This document shows positions 16,302 through 22,233 of a DNA stretch of 25,212 nucleotides, in pieces. Every line of letters starts with the position of its first letter. Position 1 is the first letter of the stretch. The notes under the pieces were generated by a model. It did not search any database and was not told the DNA's origin. It saw nothing but the letters and a program-made list of their open reading frames with translations. Origin of the DNA: a virus; the IMG/VR virus record IMGVR_UViG_3300017756_000100, positions 1 through 25,212 of that record; one strand, written 5' to 3'. The translations under genes and the position numbers were made by a program.

Positions 16302-16436
16302 TTGGAAGAAAAAGAGTATGAGATAATCTGTCACGTATGCGAGTCTCATACTCATATCATTATAGATAATGATGAAGAACCTTTATACTGTCCCATGTGT
16401 GGTGCAGAGGCTGAAGTTATAGAACTAGAAGAATAA
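16302..16436 (+). CDS. Mini zinc-ribbon protein
   Basis: 44 residues from TTG 16302, two bases after the nrdB stop. Two CxxC knuckles (C10-H-V-C13 and C30-P-M-C33-G) are separated by an acidic spacer, a rubredoxin-like zinc ribbon. The stop overlaps the next ATG as TAATG. From memory, similar tiny zinc ribbons lie near nrd genes in T4-like marine phages. Role unknown; an nrd-linked redox, metal or transcriptional role would be guesswork. Confidence 0.65.
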   Translation: MEEKEYEIICHVCESHTHIIIDNDEEPLYCPMCGAEAEVIELEE

Positions 16437-16954
16437 TGTACGAAATAGATTATGTGTTTGATGAAATGTCTCTATTTCATATAGAAGAATTATTTAATGT
16501 TTCAATTCTTAAAGAAAGTCCAAGTGAATACATACATGAAAAAAAGAAATTAGGATATAGGTCAACTCAGTCTGCTGGAGTTGTGTTCCAAGATTTGCAA
16601 TGGACTGGGCCCACTAAAAAAACTAATTTCATGTTGAAAGATTTGCAAAAAAAGTATGGAGAAAATATTGAAATCTATACTTGGTATTTTTTAAAGTATA
16701 TTGAAGGTTCTTATACCATAGAACATTTTCACGGTGCGAATAACTTTGGACATAAAGGTTTTAGTACAATTACCATGTTATCTAATCCAGATGAATATAT
16801 GGGTGGAGAACTTGTTATTCATAATAATGGTAAGAAAGAAGAAATAGTTTTAAGAAAAGGACAAACTATAAAAATTAGTGATGATGTTGTACACTCCGTA
16901 AATAGAGTTGACTGGGGAGAAAGAAGAACTCTAATACACTGGTTTAAACAATAA
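16436..16954 (+). CDS. 2-oxoglutarate/Fe(II) oxygenase-fold protein with unusual metal motif
   Basis: 172 residues, coupled to the upstream gene through TAATG. The C-terminal half has the prolyl-4-hydroxylase-type double-stranded beta helix: TMLSNPDEYMGGELVI, then KGQTIKISDDVVHSV with the distal histidine H153, and R163 ten residues later as the 2-oxoglutarate-binding arginine. The first metal-binding position is odd: instead of HxD the sequence reads EHFHGAN, giving H97-F-H99 or H99-G-A101. The family hydroxylates proteins, nucleic acids or small molecules and is frequent in marine T4-like phages. The substrate is unknown, and the protein may be an unusual enzyme or inactive. Confidence 0.7.
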   Translation: MYEIDYVFDEMSLFHIEELFNVSILKESPSEYIHEKKKLGYRSTQSAGVVFQDLQWTGPTKKTNFMLKDLQKKYGENIEIYTWYFLKYIEGSYTIEHFHGANNFGHKGFSTITMLSNPDEYMGGELVIHNNGKKEEIVLRKGQTIKISDDVVHSVNRVDWGERRTLIHWFKQ

Positions 16955-16961
16955 CTAAATA
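16954..16961 (+). promoter_or_regulatory. Possible variant late promoter ACTAAATA
   Basis: ACTAAATA matches six of eight bases of the late octamer. It overlaps the upstream stop and lies exactly five bases (CACGT) before ATG 16967, the same geometry as the exact sites at 3882, 12070 and 22221. The match to consensus is weaker, so this is tentative. Confidence 0.35.
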
Positions 16962-16966
16962 CACGT

Positions 16967-17398
16967 ATGACTTGGTTATACGAAAACAAAGTATTTGATT
17001 TGAGTGAAGAAGAACTTGAGAAGTATCAAGGATTTGTTTATGAAGTAGAAGAATGTGATACGGGTATGAAATATATCGGTAAAAAGTTCTTCTGGAAAAA
17101 GAAAGTCCTACCTAAAAATCAATCTCGTAAAAGAAAGATAATCACTCGGGTGCAATCCGATTGGAAAGATTATCATGGTTCAAATGACCAAGTCAAACAA
17201 CTACGTGAGGAAGGTAAACTATTTAAACGCAGAATACTATACTTATGTAGAACAAAAGGGGAGTGTTCATACTACGAAGCAAAACTCCAATTTGAAAATG
17301 ATGTTTTACTTCGTGATGATTACTATAATGAATTTATAGGGTGTAAGATACATTCTAAATTTATCAAGGATATGAAAAATGACTACAATAACTCGTGA
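16967..17398 (+). CDS. SegE-like GIY-YIG endonuclease
   Basis: 143 residues. GFVYEVEE at 22-29 and KYIGKKFF at 35-42 form the GIY-YIG pair. A basic stretch RKRK with SDWKDYHGS follows, and E104 in SYYEAK is the likely metal-binding glutamate. This is the GIY-YIG type found in T4 Seg-like and marine myovirus proteins. T4 Seg enzymes are free-standing homing endonucleases, but the marine relatives are so widely conserved that a general role in DNA processing is equally likely. It sits just after the nrd genes and overlaps the next gene by 20 bases. Confidence 0.75.
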   Translation: MTWLYENKVFDLSEEELEKYQGFVYEVEECDTGMKYIGKKFFWKKKVLPKNQSRKRKIITRVQSDWKDYHGSNDQVKQLREEGKLFKRRILYLCRTKGECSYYEAKLQFENDVLLRDDYYNEFIGCKIHSKFIKDMKNDYNNS

Positions 17399-18326
17399 AC
17401 TAATTAATCCAAACTTTTATCATGTGACAGAGGATATGGACTATGCAACTCTTTGTAAAAGAATAAACAAGTTCAAACATTTGTTTCTTTCTAAAGGTAT
17501 GAAGAAAGGAGACAACATTTCGGTTGGTACACTGACTGGAAATACTAATATGATTGCGGGTCATTTTGCAGCTTGGGAACTTGGAATAATACCTTTTATA
17601 CTAAACAATTATGTATTATCTGGGGATACTGACCTTTATGTAAATTCATTAAAGTTTATAATGCATATGCAAGAGGAAAATTGTGACCCGAGTATGAGAA
17701 TAAATGTAGTACACGATTTTCATAAACCTATTGACCCAAACAACTCAGGTGGTTTAACTCGCATGGATTTAAAAAATGGTTTGTATCGAAAAATTTTAGA
17801 AGCATTTCCACCTAGTGCTGTAATTATGACAATGGACGAAATCGCACCTATGCCTGGAACTGATATACAACCTTGGGAAGTATCCCCAGAGGATAACTGT
17901 ATTCAATACAATGAAGACCTTGCAAAAGTAACAAAGGTATCTCAAGTCTGGTGGCCTAAATTATATTCACACGAACAAATACTAGACGCAATAGAAAAAT
18001 ACATACCAACTTTTACTCAAGATAGTGTTGCAATCAGTAGACCACTACATCATGATTTTTGTATTTACTATTATTTTTTACCTACACTTATGACTGCAAG
18101 TAAGATACATGATTTGAATGTTATGGATTACCACCACAGAAATGATGAACAACATCTTTTAGAATTCATGACAGACTATGTCAACAAAGAGATAGAAAGA
18201 CTTGGTATTGAAAGAATTCTAGTACCAGATGATGAAACATATGACTACATGCAAAGTAAAAAAACAAAACCTTTTACCAATGAAGTGATATTTAATATAG
18301 AGAAAAAAGTTGTCAAGACTCATTAA
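17379..18326 (+). CDS. Truncated ANL-family paralogue lacking the ATP loop (probable pseudoenzyme)
   Basis: 315 residues. Its N-terminal part (YATLCKRINKFKHLF, KGDNISVGTLTGNTNMIAGH, FAAWELGIIPFIL) matches the N-terminal subdomain of adenylate-forming acyl-CoA synthetases and closely parallels the next gene. Residues about 171-240 line up with the A3 region of that neighbour (EDN ... YSHEQILDAI ... LHHDFCIYYYFLPTL), but the Ser/Thr/Gly-rich phosphate loop is replaced by QYNEDLAKVTKVSQVW. No A5 or A7/A8 motif is present. It probably does not adenylate a substrate and may act as a partner of the downstream protein. ATG 17379 overlaps the end of the GIY-YIG gene. Confidence 0.65.
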   Translation: MTTITRELINPNFYHVTEDMDYATLCKRINKFKHLFLSKGMKKGDNISVGTLTGNTNMIAGHFAAWELGIIPFILNNYVLSGDTDLYVNSLKFIMHMQEENCDPSMRINVVHDFHKPIDPNNSGGLTRMDLKNGLYRKILEAFPPSAVIMTMDEIAPMPGTDIQPWEVSPEDNCIQYNEDLAKVTKVSQVWWPKLYSHEQILDAIEKYIPTFTQDSVAISRPLHHDFCIYYYFLPTLMTASKIHDLNVMDYHHRNDEQHLLEFMTDYVNKEIERLGIERILVPDDETYDYMQSKKTKPFTNEVIFNIEKKVVKTH

Positions 18327-19566
18327 CCGACATATACTCAACGACAATATAAACTTCGATAGTAAAACTAAAGAAGAACTTATCCATGAGATTAAAAAAT
18401 GGAAGATGTTGTTTCGAGAAAACTATAATGTCCGTAAAGGAGAAGTGGTTGCAATCTCTATATTAGATGTTACACATTATCATTTAAGTTGTTTACTTGC
18501 GTGTGCAGAGTTAGGACTCAAGGTATTTATTATTGATGCACCCGCAACCAAAGAGTCTTTACCTTATACTAAACTTGCATTGCATGGGCCTGCAGATTAT
18601 TGTGTGCATCATGAGTTTATGGGAGATGAATTGTATGACGGACTTCACGGTCAGATGATAAGAGAATATAGTAAAGAACTAATTGATACTCGAGAACTTA
18701 TATTTAAAGAACCTAATGACTTTGAAATGCCTGATAAGATATCCGAAGACGATATCTTTATGATTAGTTCTACATCTGGTTCAACCAAACCTTCTCGTAA
18801 AATAGAATTTACACACAAAGAAGTTTACGAGATGTCCAGAAGAAATATCGATATCTTTAAATTTAAACCAGAAACCAAAGTATTGCATACCAAGAATATG
18901 CACCATGCATCTGCAATGATATGTACTTTATTACCTTCAATCATGGTATCGGAATATCATAGGTCTTTTACTTTACCCCAAAACTTAGACTGGATAAGTG
19001 ACTTAAATATTTTAAAACAAATGATTAGTAATGAACAGTATAAAATAAATTTAAAGGGTGGATATCATATGACTGTTCCTAATCAAATGATATTAGACTT
19101 TTTACTTAAATCTGCATTTCCTTCTTTTAAAAACAAGACTATTATATCAATGTGTGGATTTACTTTACCCGAAGAATATATCGATTATGCAAAGACTTTT
19201 AATTTAGAGTTTATTTCACATTATGGTAGTATTGATACGGGTATACCACTTTTAGTCAATTATCTCGATGAAAACACAGAATACCGTTCAGACTGTCTAG
19301 GAGTCCCACCAGACGACTTTTATGATATTCAAGTGTCACCCACTACAAATGCGTCTGTAGGGTGTCAGCTGTGGTCAGAAGACCGTACATTAGATGACAT
19401 ACTTTATATTGAAGATAATCTATACTTTTTGAAGGGTAGAGTGGAAAATCCAAATACAGTCTTTGATATACCCGATGATTTAGATTTAGATAAGTTTTAT
19501 CAAGATACTAAACTTAATATGGAACAATTACGTGGTCATTTAAAAGAAATTGAAAAAAGTACTTGA
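18310..19566 (+). CDS. ANL-superfamily adenylate-forming enzyme (acyl-CoA synthetase-like), short C-terminus
   Basis: 418 residues from TTG 18310, kept because the N-terminus (RHILNDN ... EIKKWKMLF) aligns with the upstream paralogue. Motifs visible: A3-like phosphate loop SSTSGSTKPSRK at 153-164, A5-like HYGSIDTG with Y305-G306, and the A7/A8 hinge FLKGR with G376-R377. The family activates a carboxylate as acyl-AMP, usually passing it to CoA or a carrier protein. Only about 41 residues follow the hinge, so most of the C-terminal lid domain with the A10 lysine is missing. It may adenylate poorly or need a partner. The acceptor is unknown. It overlaps the upstream gene by 17 bases. Such genes are not part of the usual T4 core. 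Confidence 0.72.
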   Translation: MSRLINRHILNDNINFDSKTKEELIHEIKKWKMLFRENYNVRKGEVVAISILDVTHYHLSCLLACAELGLKVFIIDAPATKESLPYTKLALHGPADYCVHHEFMGDELYDGLHGQMIREYSKELIDTRELIFKEPNDFEMPDKISEDDIFMISSTSGSTKPSRKIEFTHKEVYEMSRRNIDIFKFKPETKVLHTKNMHHASAMICTLLPSIMVSEYHRSFTLPQNLDWISDLNILKQMISNEQYKINLKGGYHMTVPNQMILDFLLKSAFPSFKNKTIISMCGFTLPEEYIDYAKTFNLEFISHYGSIDTGIPLLVNYLDENTEYRSDCLGVPPDDFYDIQVSPTTNASVGCQLWSEDRTLDDILYIEDNLYFLKGRVENPNTVFDIPDDLDLDKFYQDTKLNMEQLRGHLKEIEKST

Positions 19567-19591
19567 CAATATCTGTTTACCTTGTTATAAT
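19563..19591 (+). promoter_or_regulatory. Consensus sigma70 promoter
   Basis: TTGACA at 19563-19568 and TATAAT at 19586-19591 with a 17-base spacer, fully consensus. The -35 overlaps the TGA stop of the ANL gene. The predicted start is near 19598, giving a leader of about 19 bases with AAGAGG at 19606-19611 before ATG 19617. It likely drives the small-gene operon that follows early in infection. Confidence 0.8.
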
Positions 19592-19616
19592 AACAACATA
19601 AATTAAAGAGGTAAAA

Positions 19617-19895
19617 ATGACACAATTAACTAAACCAGAAATCGTAAGTAAGACTAAAGAGTTCTTAGAAGAATTAAGAGTCTTAGTGGACGATGTTAAA
19701 CGAACTAAAATGTGGTTAGAGATGGCCGTTTGTACTGAACCTGGCATACCCGCAATGCAAAAAAGGTTGGAAGAAAAAGGTGCATTAGCAACTGCGAAAG
19801 TAAAAGAGTTTGATAAGTGGAGAGAGGAAAATCCATTTGACGATGCTCCTTTAACTAAAGTAGAGTTGTTTAGAAGACAAAAGGAAGGTAAGTAA
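19617..19895 (+). CDS. Small helical hypothetical protein
   Basis: 92 residues, highly charged and helical (VSKTKEFLEELRVLVDDVKR, MQKRLEEKGALATAKVKEF), with one Cys and no membrane segment. First gene after a consensus sigma70 promoter with AAGAGG five bases before the ATG, so it should be made early and strongly. The stop overlaps the next ATG by one base. Function not recognised. Confidence 0.7.
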   Translation: MTQLTKPEIVSKTKEFLEELRVLVDDVKRTKMWLEMAVCTEPGIPAMQKRLEEKGALATAKVKEFDKWREENPFDDAPLTKVELFRRQKEGK

Positions 19896-20221
19896 TGTTA
19901 GACTTAAGTAAGTATGAAACAAAGGGAGAAAGTTCTCTTTACAAAGGTATTCCGATTGTTTATAGATATCACCCACTCGTAAGAGAGTTGATGAAGACAA
20001 GATTGTTTTCTGTAAAATACAGAGGGTGTTCTAAAGAAGGTTATAGTAGACCACAAGAACATTGTCATAAAGAATATGCAGATACTTTCGCAATCTATCC
20101 CTATTCAAACTATCTTGAATACAGAGAGGTTAGAAAAGAGTATGCACCCATAAATGGCTATTCATTTATTCATGATATGTTAAAACTTAAAGCAAAGAGG
20201 ATTGTCGATGAAAGGTTATAA
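19895..20221 (+). CDS. Hypothetical small protein
   Basis: 108 residues, starting on the last base of the upstream stop (TAATG). It is rich in Tyr and basic residues (VKYRGCSKEGYSRPQEHCHK, FAIYPYSNYLEYREVRKEY), with Cys and His spaced as C-x14-C-H. No family recognised; metal binding is possible but unsupported. Second gene of the operon from the 19563 promoter. It overlaps the start of a small gene at 20208. Confidence 0.65.
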   Translation: MLDLSKYETKGESSLYKGIPIVYRYHPLVRELMKTRLFSVKYRGCSKEGYSRPQEHCHKEYADTFAIYPYSNYLEYREVRKEYAPINGYSFIHDMLKLKAKRIVDERL

Positions 20222-20357
20222 AAAAGGTACACTATTAGAAGAATATTTTCTAAACCCACATTTCAAACCTACACCAAAGGAAAAAAAAGAATTAGACGAT
20301 TTTTTTAAATTTAAATTTAAAATAATTAAAAAAGACTTGACAAAAGATGTTGAGTAG
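20208..20357 (+). CDS. Small basic protein overlapping a promoter
   Basis: 49 residues. ATG 20208 lies within the end of the previous gene, seven bases after AAGAGG (20195-20200). The protein begins MKGYKKGTLLEEYFLNPHFK and becomes lysine- and phenylalanine-rich (DDFFKFKFKIIKK). Its last codons contain the -35 element of the next promoter. The good ribosome-binding site and operon position support it; codon content alone is not decisive. Function unknown. Confidence 0.5.
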   Translation: MKGYKKGTLLEEYFLNPHFKPTPKEKKELDDFFKFKFKIIKKDLTKDVE

Positions 20358-20376
20358 TGTAGCATATACAGTATAT
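20337..20376 (+). promoter_or_regulatory. Sigma70-like promoter followed by a palindrome
   Basis: TTGACA at 20337-20342 and TAGCAT at 20360-20365 with a 17-base spacer. The -10 is overlapped by the near-continuous palindrome ATATAC-A-GTATAT (20364-20376), which would lie across the transcription start. The half-sites match those of the inverted repeat at 11688-11709. It drives the ArdC-like gene at 20394, whose start is preceded by TAGAGAGGTAAT. Confidence 0.6.
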
Positions 20377-20393
20377 CAATTAGAGAGGTAATA

Positions 20394-20711
20394 ATGATAA
20401 ACGCAATAAGTAAAAGAGAGTATACGGGTACTAACTTCGATACTCTTATGGTAAATGGTGCTGTTGAAGGTCAAGAATTTGCGACTTTCAAACAGATGAT
20501 TAAATATCTAGGTTGTTCGGGTAAAGACCTTAAAGGTCTTAAGTCGTTTGCAACTTTGTTCTTTGTTAAAGAAGTAGAAAACGAAAAGGGTGAGACTGAA
20601 AAAGTCAGAAGGTTCTTTAATGTTTTCTCAGTAGAGTCTGCAAAACAACAGATTGTTTTGAACGCACTTGATAATAAGGATTATTTAAATTCAGTTAAAG
20701 AGGTTGCGTAG
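20394..20711 (+). CDS. Mini ArdC-like N-terminal domain (putative antirestriction/ssDNA-binding)
   Basis: 105 residues. The pattern matches the N-terminal domain of plasmid and phage ArdC antirestriction proteins: Y10-x-G12-x-N14 with L18, then EFATFKQ at 28-34, a GCSGKDLKG turn at 40-48, and RRFFNVFSVE at 72-81. In ArdC this domain binds ssDNA and shields incoming DNA; the C-terminal metalloprotease-like domain is absent here. An early sigma70 promoter and strong GAGAGG fit production soon after entry. The similarity is by eye, so the family call is moderate. The stop overlaps the next GTG. Confidence 0.55.
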   Translation: MINAISKREYTGTNFDTLMVNGAVEGQEFATFKQMIKYLGCSGKDLKGLKSFATLFFVKEVENEKGETEKVRRFFNVFSVESAKQQIVLNALDNKDYLNSVKEVA

Positions 20712-21091
20712 TGGATTACCAAAGACCTTTTAACTATAATACTAATCTTGCACATTGGAGAATAGAAGATTTTCCTTTGTTAAAGGTTAGTACTAATCAA
20801 GGTGGTGGTGATTGTGTACTACCACATTGTTATCTAGAACTAGAACACATCGCAACGGGTTATAAAGATTGGATACCTTTGAACTACAAAGAGTGTCAGT
20901 TGATTGACCAATATGTTTATCTCAATAAAGAGAAAACAATAACGGGTATCAATCTTTGTATCAAGTTATTAGATGATAGATTAAAAAGAGATGCGGAAGA
21001 CGTTGGCCAAGAGTGGTTGCCTTTAGAGGAAACTCACTTTATCCCAACTGACCCGTGTGAAGTATTCAGACACATTATTAAAACAAACTAG
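20711..21091 (+). CDS. Hypothetical protein
   Basis: 126 residues from GTG 20711, which overlaps the previous stop (TAGTG). Mixed alpha/beta composition with many Trp and Tyr and several Cys (GGGDCVLPHCYLELEHIATG, INLCIKLLDDRLK, PTDPCEVFRH). No recognised motif or membrane segment. It is translationally coupled to the ArdC-like gene, so it may work with it. Its TAG stop lies inside the TAGAGAGGTAAT initiation region of the next gene. Confidence 0.65.
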   Translation: MDYQRPFNYNTNLAHWRIEDFPLLKVSTNQGGGDCVLPHCYLELEHIATGYKDWIPLNYKECQLIDQYVYLNKEKTITGINLCIKLLDDRLKRDAEDVGQEWLPLEETHFIPTDPCEVFRHIIKTN

Positions 21092-21100
21092 AGAGGTAAT

Positions 21101-21304
21101 ATGAGTGAAGTGTTAATAGAAGAAGGCATCTTAGATGAAGTCGTAAGAAAGTTAGATATCATGGAAGAAATAATTCCATTGATTACTGACTTAGGTTGGG
21201 AGTACCAACGAATGAGTTCTGACGGTAAAGACTCATTTGATAAGATAGAGAAACTACTCATGGATATGGGTACAGAAGTTCCAGCTTCAGTGGGGGTCAA
21301 ATAA
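21101..21304 (+). CDS. Small acidic helical protein
   Basis: 67 residues, acidic and helical (LIEEGILDEVVRKLDIMEEI, DSFDKIEKLLMDMG). It starts after GAGAGG within TAGAGAGGTAAT (21090-21101), the same 12-base initiation context as the gene at 20394. Its stop overlaps the next ATG by one base. No family recognised; acidic small phage proteins sometimes act as DNA mimics or protein inhibitors, but there is no specific evidence here. Confidence 0.65.
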   Translation: MSEVLIEEGILDEVVRKLDIMEEIIPLITDLGWEYQRMSSDGKDSFDKIEKLLMDMGTEVPASVGVK

Positions 21305-21456
21305 TGCATTACAATGATTTTGTAAAAAAGATGTATGCAAAAAATTGTAAGGAAAGGATTGCATACGGTCAGAAACCTTACGATGATATAAACTATTACG
21401 AGTCAAAGAACTACATGTTCCTGACTAAGAAGTATAAAGAGACAGTTAACTCTTAA
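21304..21456 (+). CDS. Small hypothetical protein
   Basis: 50 residues, starting at ATG 21304 with TAATG overlap to the upstream stop. Rich in Lys and Tyr (MHYNDFVKKMYAKNCKERIA, DDINYYESKNYMFLTKKYK). Last gene of the early-type run that begins at 20394; a strong hairpin lies 15 bases downstream. Function unknown. Confidence 0.6.
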   Translation: MHYNDFVKKMYAKNCKERIAYGQKPYDDINYYESKNYMFLTKKYKETVNS

Positions 21457-21463
21457 ATAAATA
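21456..21463 (+). promoter_or_regulatory. Possible late promoter AATAAATA
   Basis: AATAAATA matches seven of eight bases of the T4 late octamer. The predicted start near 21469 would make a transcript whose first bases are the strong hairpin at 21472-21498, leading to the gene at 21525. Tentative, since the overlapping TAAATAAATA is also simple AT-rich sequence. Confidence 0.35.
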
Positions 21464-21471
21464 ACTATGGG

Positions 21472-21498
21472 AAATCCCCTTCGTGAAGAGGGGGATTT
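21472..21498 (+). terminator. Strong hairpin: intrinsic terminator or 5'-end stabiliser
   Basis: An 11-bp stem (AAATCCCCTTC with GAGGGGGATTT, one G-T pair) and a GTGAA loop, followed by TTTGTATATATAATTTTAT. It ends the early-type operon at 21456. The downstream tract is only moderately T-rich, so it may instead be a stable 5' hairpin on the transcript to the gene at 21525. Confidence 0.65.
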
Positions 21499-21524
21499 GT
21501 ATATATAATTTTATAGGAAACACT

Positions 21525-21944
21525 ATGGAACTAGAAGTATTTGAAATCCTAGAAAGGTTCGAGAATATAACATCAAAGAATGAACGAGTCGCATATCTGC
21601 GAGAACAATCCATACCCGCATTGAAAGATGTCGTGCGTGGTTGTTTTGACGAAAGTCTGGAGTTCCTTCTTCCCGCAGGCACACCACCATATAACCCAAA
21701 TAAACCCGAGAGTACACCTTCTTCTTTAAGAAAGTTACACAGACAGTTCGGGGATTTTGTACGTGGTGCGAGGTCTAAAGGAGTTGAACAGTTTAGAATT
21801 GAAAGACAGTTCATATTATTACTCGAGTCTATTCACCCAAGTGACGCACTACTTGTTCTTAAAATGATAAACAAAGAACAACCCGCAAAGTATCTTACAA
21901 GAAACCTTGCAGTAGAAGTGTGGCCTGGGTTGATAAAGAAATAG
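21525..21944 (+). CDS. DUF6433-like conserved phage protein
   Basis: 139 residues. ATG 21525 is preferred over a GTG at 21483 because that codon lies in the hairpin, while AGGA stands seven bases before the ATG. The sequence pattern (VFEILERFENITSKNERVAY, SIPALKDVVRGCFDESLEFL, LPAGTPPYNPN, LRKLHRQFGDFVRGA, RERQ-type FILLLESIHPSDALLVLKMI) matches, from memory, a protein conserved in T4-like marine phages and classed as DUF6433. It is helical and probably soluble; role unknown. Confidence 0.7.
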   Translation: MELEVFEILERFENITSKNERVAYLREQSIPALKDVVRGCFDESLEFLLPAGTPPYNPNKPESTPSSLRKLHRQFGDFVRGARSKGVEQFRIERQFILLLESIHPSDALLVLKMINKEQPAKYLTRNLAVEVWPGLIKK

Positions 21945-21969
21945 GGACTTACGATTAACCTTGACCCCT

Positions 21970-21997
21970 AAGTTTCGTTATGAAATTTTAAGGAGGG
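21970..21997 (+). promoter_or_regulatory. Leader hairpin and very strong Shine-Dalgarno sequence
   Basis: The 59-base gap after the DUF6433-like gene holds a 7-bp stem (AAGTTTC with GAAATTT, loop GTTAT, 21970-21988). It is followed by AAGGAGGG at 21990-21997, the strongest ribosome-binding site in the window, six bases before ATG 22004. Upstream CCCCT could compete for the AGGG. A translational control element is possible. Confidence 0.4.
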
Positions 21998-22003
21998 CAA
22001 TGC

Positions 22004-22177
22004 ATGACATTGGCACAAATAGAACGATTAAGGGAAGATGAACGAGAACTAGACAATAGAATTTACAAGATGAAAAAGAAAGGTAATAATTCTATGGTTC
22101 ACAAACTGACCAAAAAACGTGACTTCCTTAAACATTCTATAAGTGAAACGATTAACGAAATTTCACAAAGGGGGTGA
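22004..22177 (+). CDS. Small coiled-coil protein
   Basis: 57 residues: MTLAQIERLREDERELDNRI, then a KMKKKGNNSM turn and a second helix ending EISQRG, so a short charged helical hairpin. ATG 22004 fits AAGGAGGG at six bases; the ATG at 22000 is too close to it and stops after 13 codons. It lies alone between a leader hairpin and a UUCG hairpin, so it may be strongly and separately expressed. Small coiled-coil proteins of this type occur in T4-like marine phages; function unknown. Confidence 0.65.
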   Translation: MTLAQIERLREDERELDNRIYKMKKKGNNSMVHKLTKKRDFLKHSISETINEISQRG

Positions 22178-22188
22178 TTCAAGTATCT

Positions 22189-22216
22189 CGTAAGGGGCTC
22201 TTCGGAGTCCCTTATG
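22189..22216 (+). terminator. C(UUCG)G hairpin, probable terminator
   Basis: A stem of up to 12 bp (core TAAGGGGCTC with GAGTCCCTTA) capped by the ultra-stable C-TTCG-G loop. T4 uses the same loop type in terminators and mRNA-stabilising hairpins. There is no long T-run after it. It separates the 22004 gene from the late promoter five bases downstream. Confidence 0.7.
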
Positions 22217-22220
22217 TAAT

Positions 22221-22228
22221 TATAAATA
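22221..22228 (+). promoter_or_regulatory. T4-type late promoter octamer TATAAATA
   Basis: An exact TATAAATA directly after the UUCG hairpin. Five bases (ATAAT) separate it from ATG 22234, so a T4-like start site would be the A of the start codon. No Shine-Dalgarno sequence is present, consistent with a leaderless late mRNA for the downstream run. Confidence 0.7.
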
Positions 22229-22233
22229 ATAAT

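Noticed and set aside
16302-16436. A 136-base gap after nrdB as a riboswitch or RNA gene
   Set aside because: An in-frame TTG-started zinc-ribbon gene with two CxxC pairs explains the whole gap.
16967-17398. Mobile homing endonuclease interrupting the nrd region
   Set aside because: The gene overlaps its neighbour, has matching codon habits and belongs to a type widely kept in marine T4-like phages, so recent invasion is not supported.
21467-21508. A 13-codon open frame starting at ATG 21467
   Set aside because: It is encoded entirely by the hairpin and following AT tract, so its reading frame is most likely incidental.
21483-21944. GTG 21483 as the start of the DUF6433-like gene
   Set aside because: The GTG lies in the loop of a strong hairpin and adds a peptide unlike the family; ATG 21525 has AGGA at the proper distance.
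21945-22003. Possible tRNA or small structured RNA
   Set aside because: The 59 bases are too short for a tRNA, with no T-loop GGTTC-like element or acceptor pairing. No tRNA was seen anywhere in the window.
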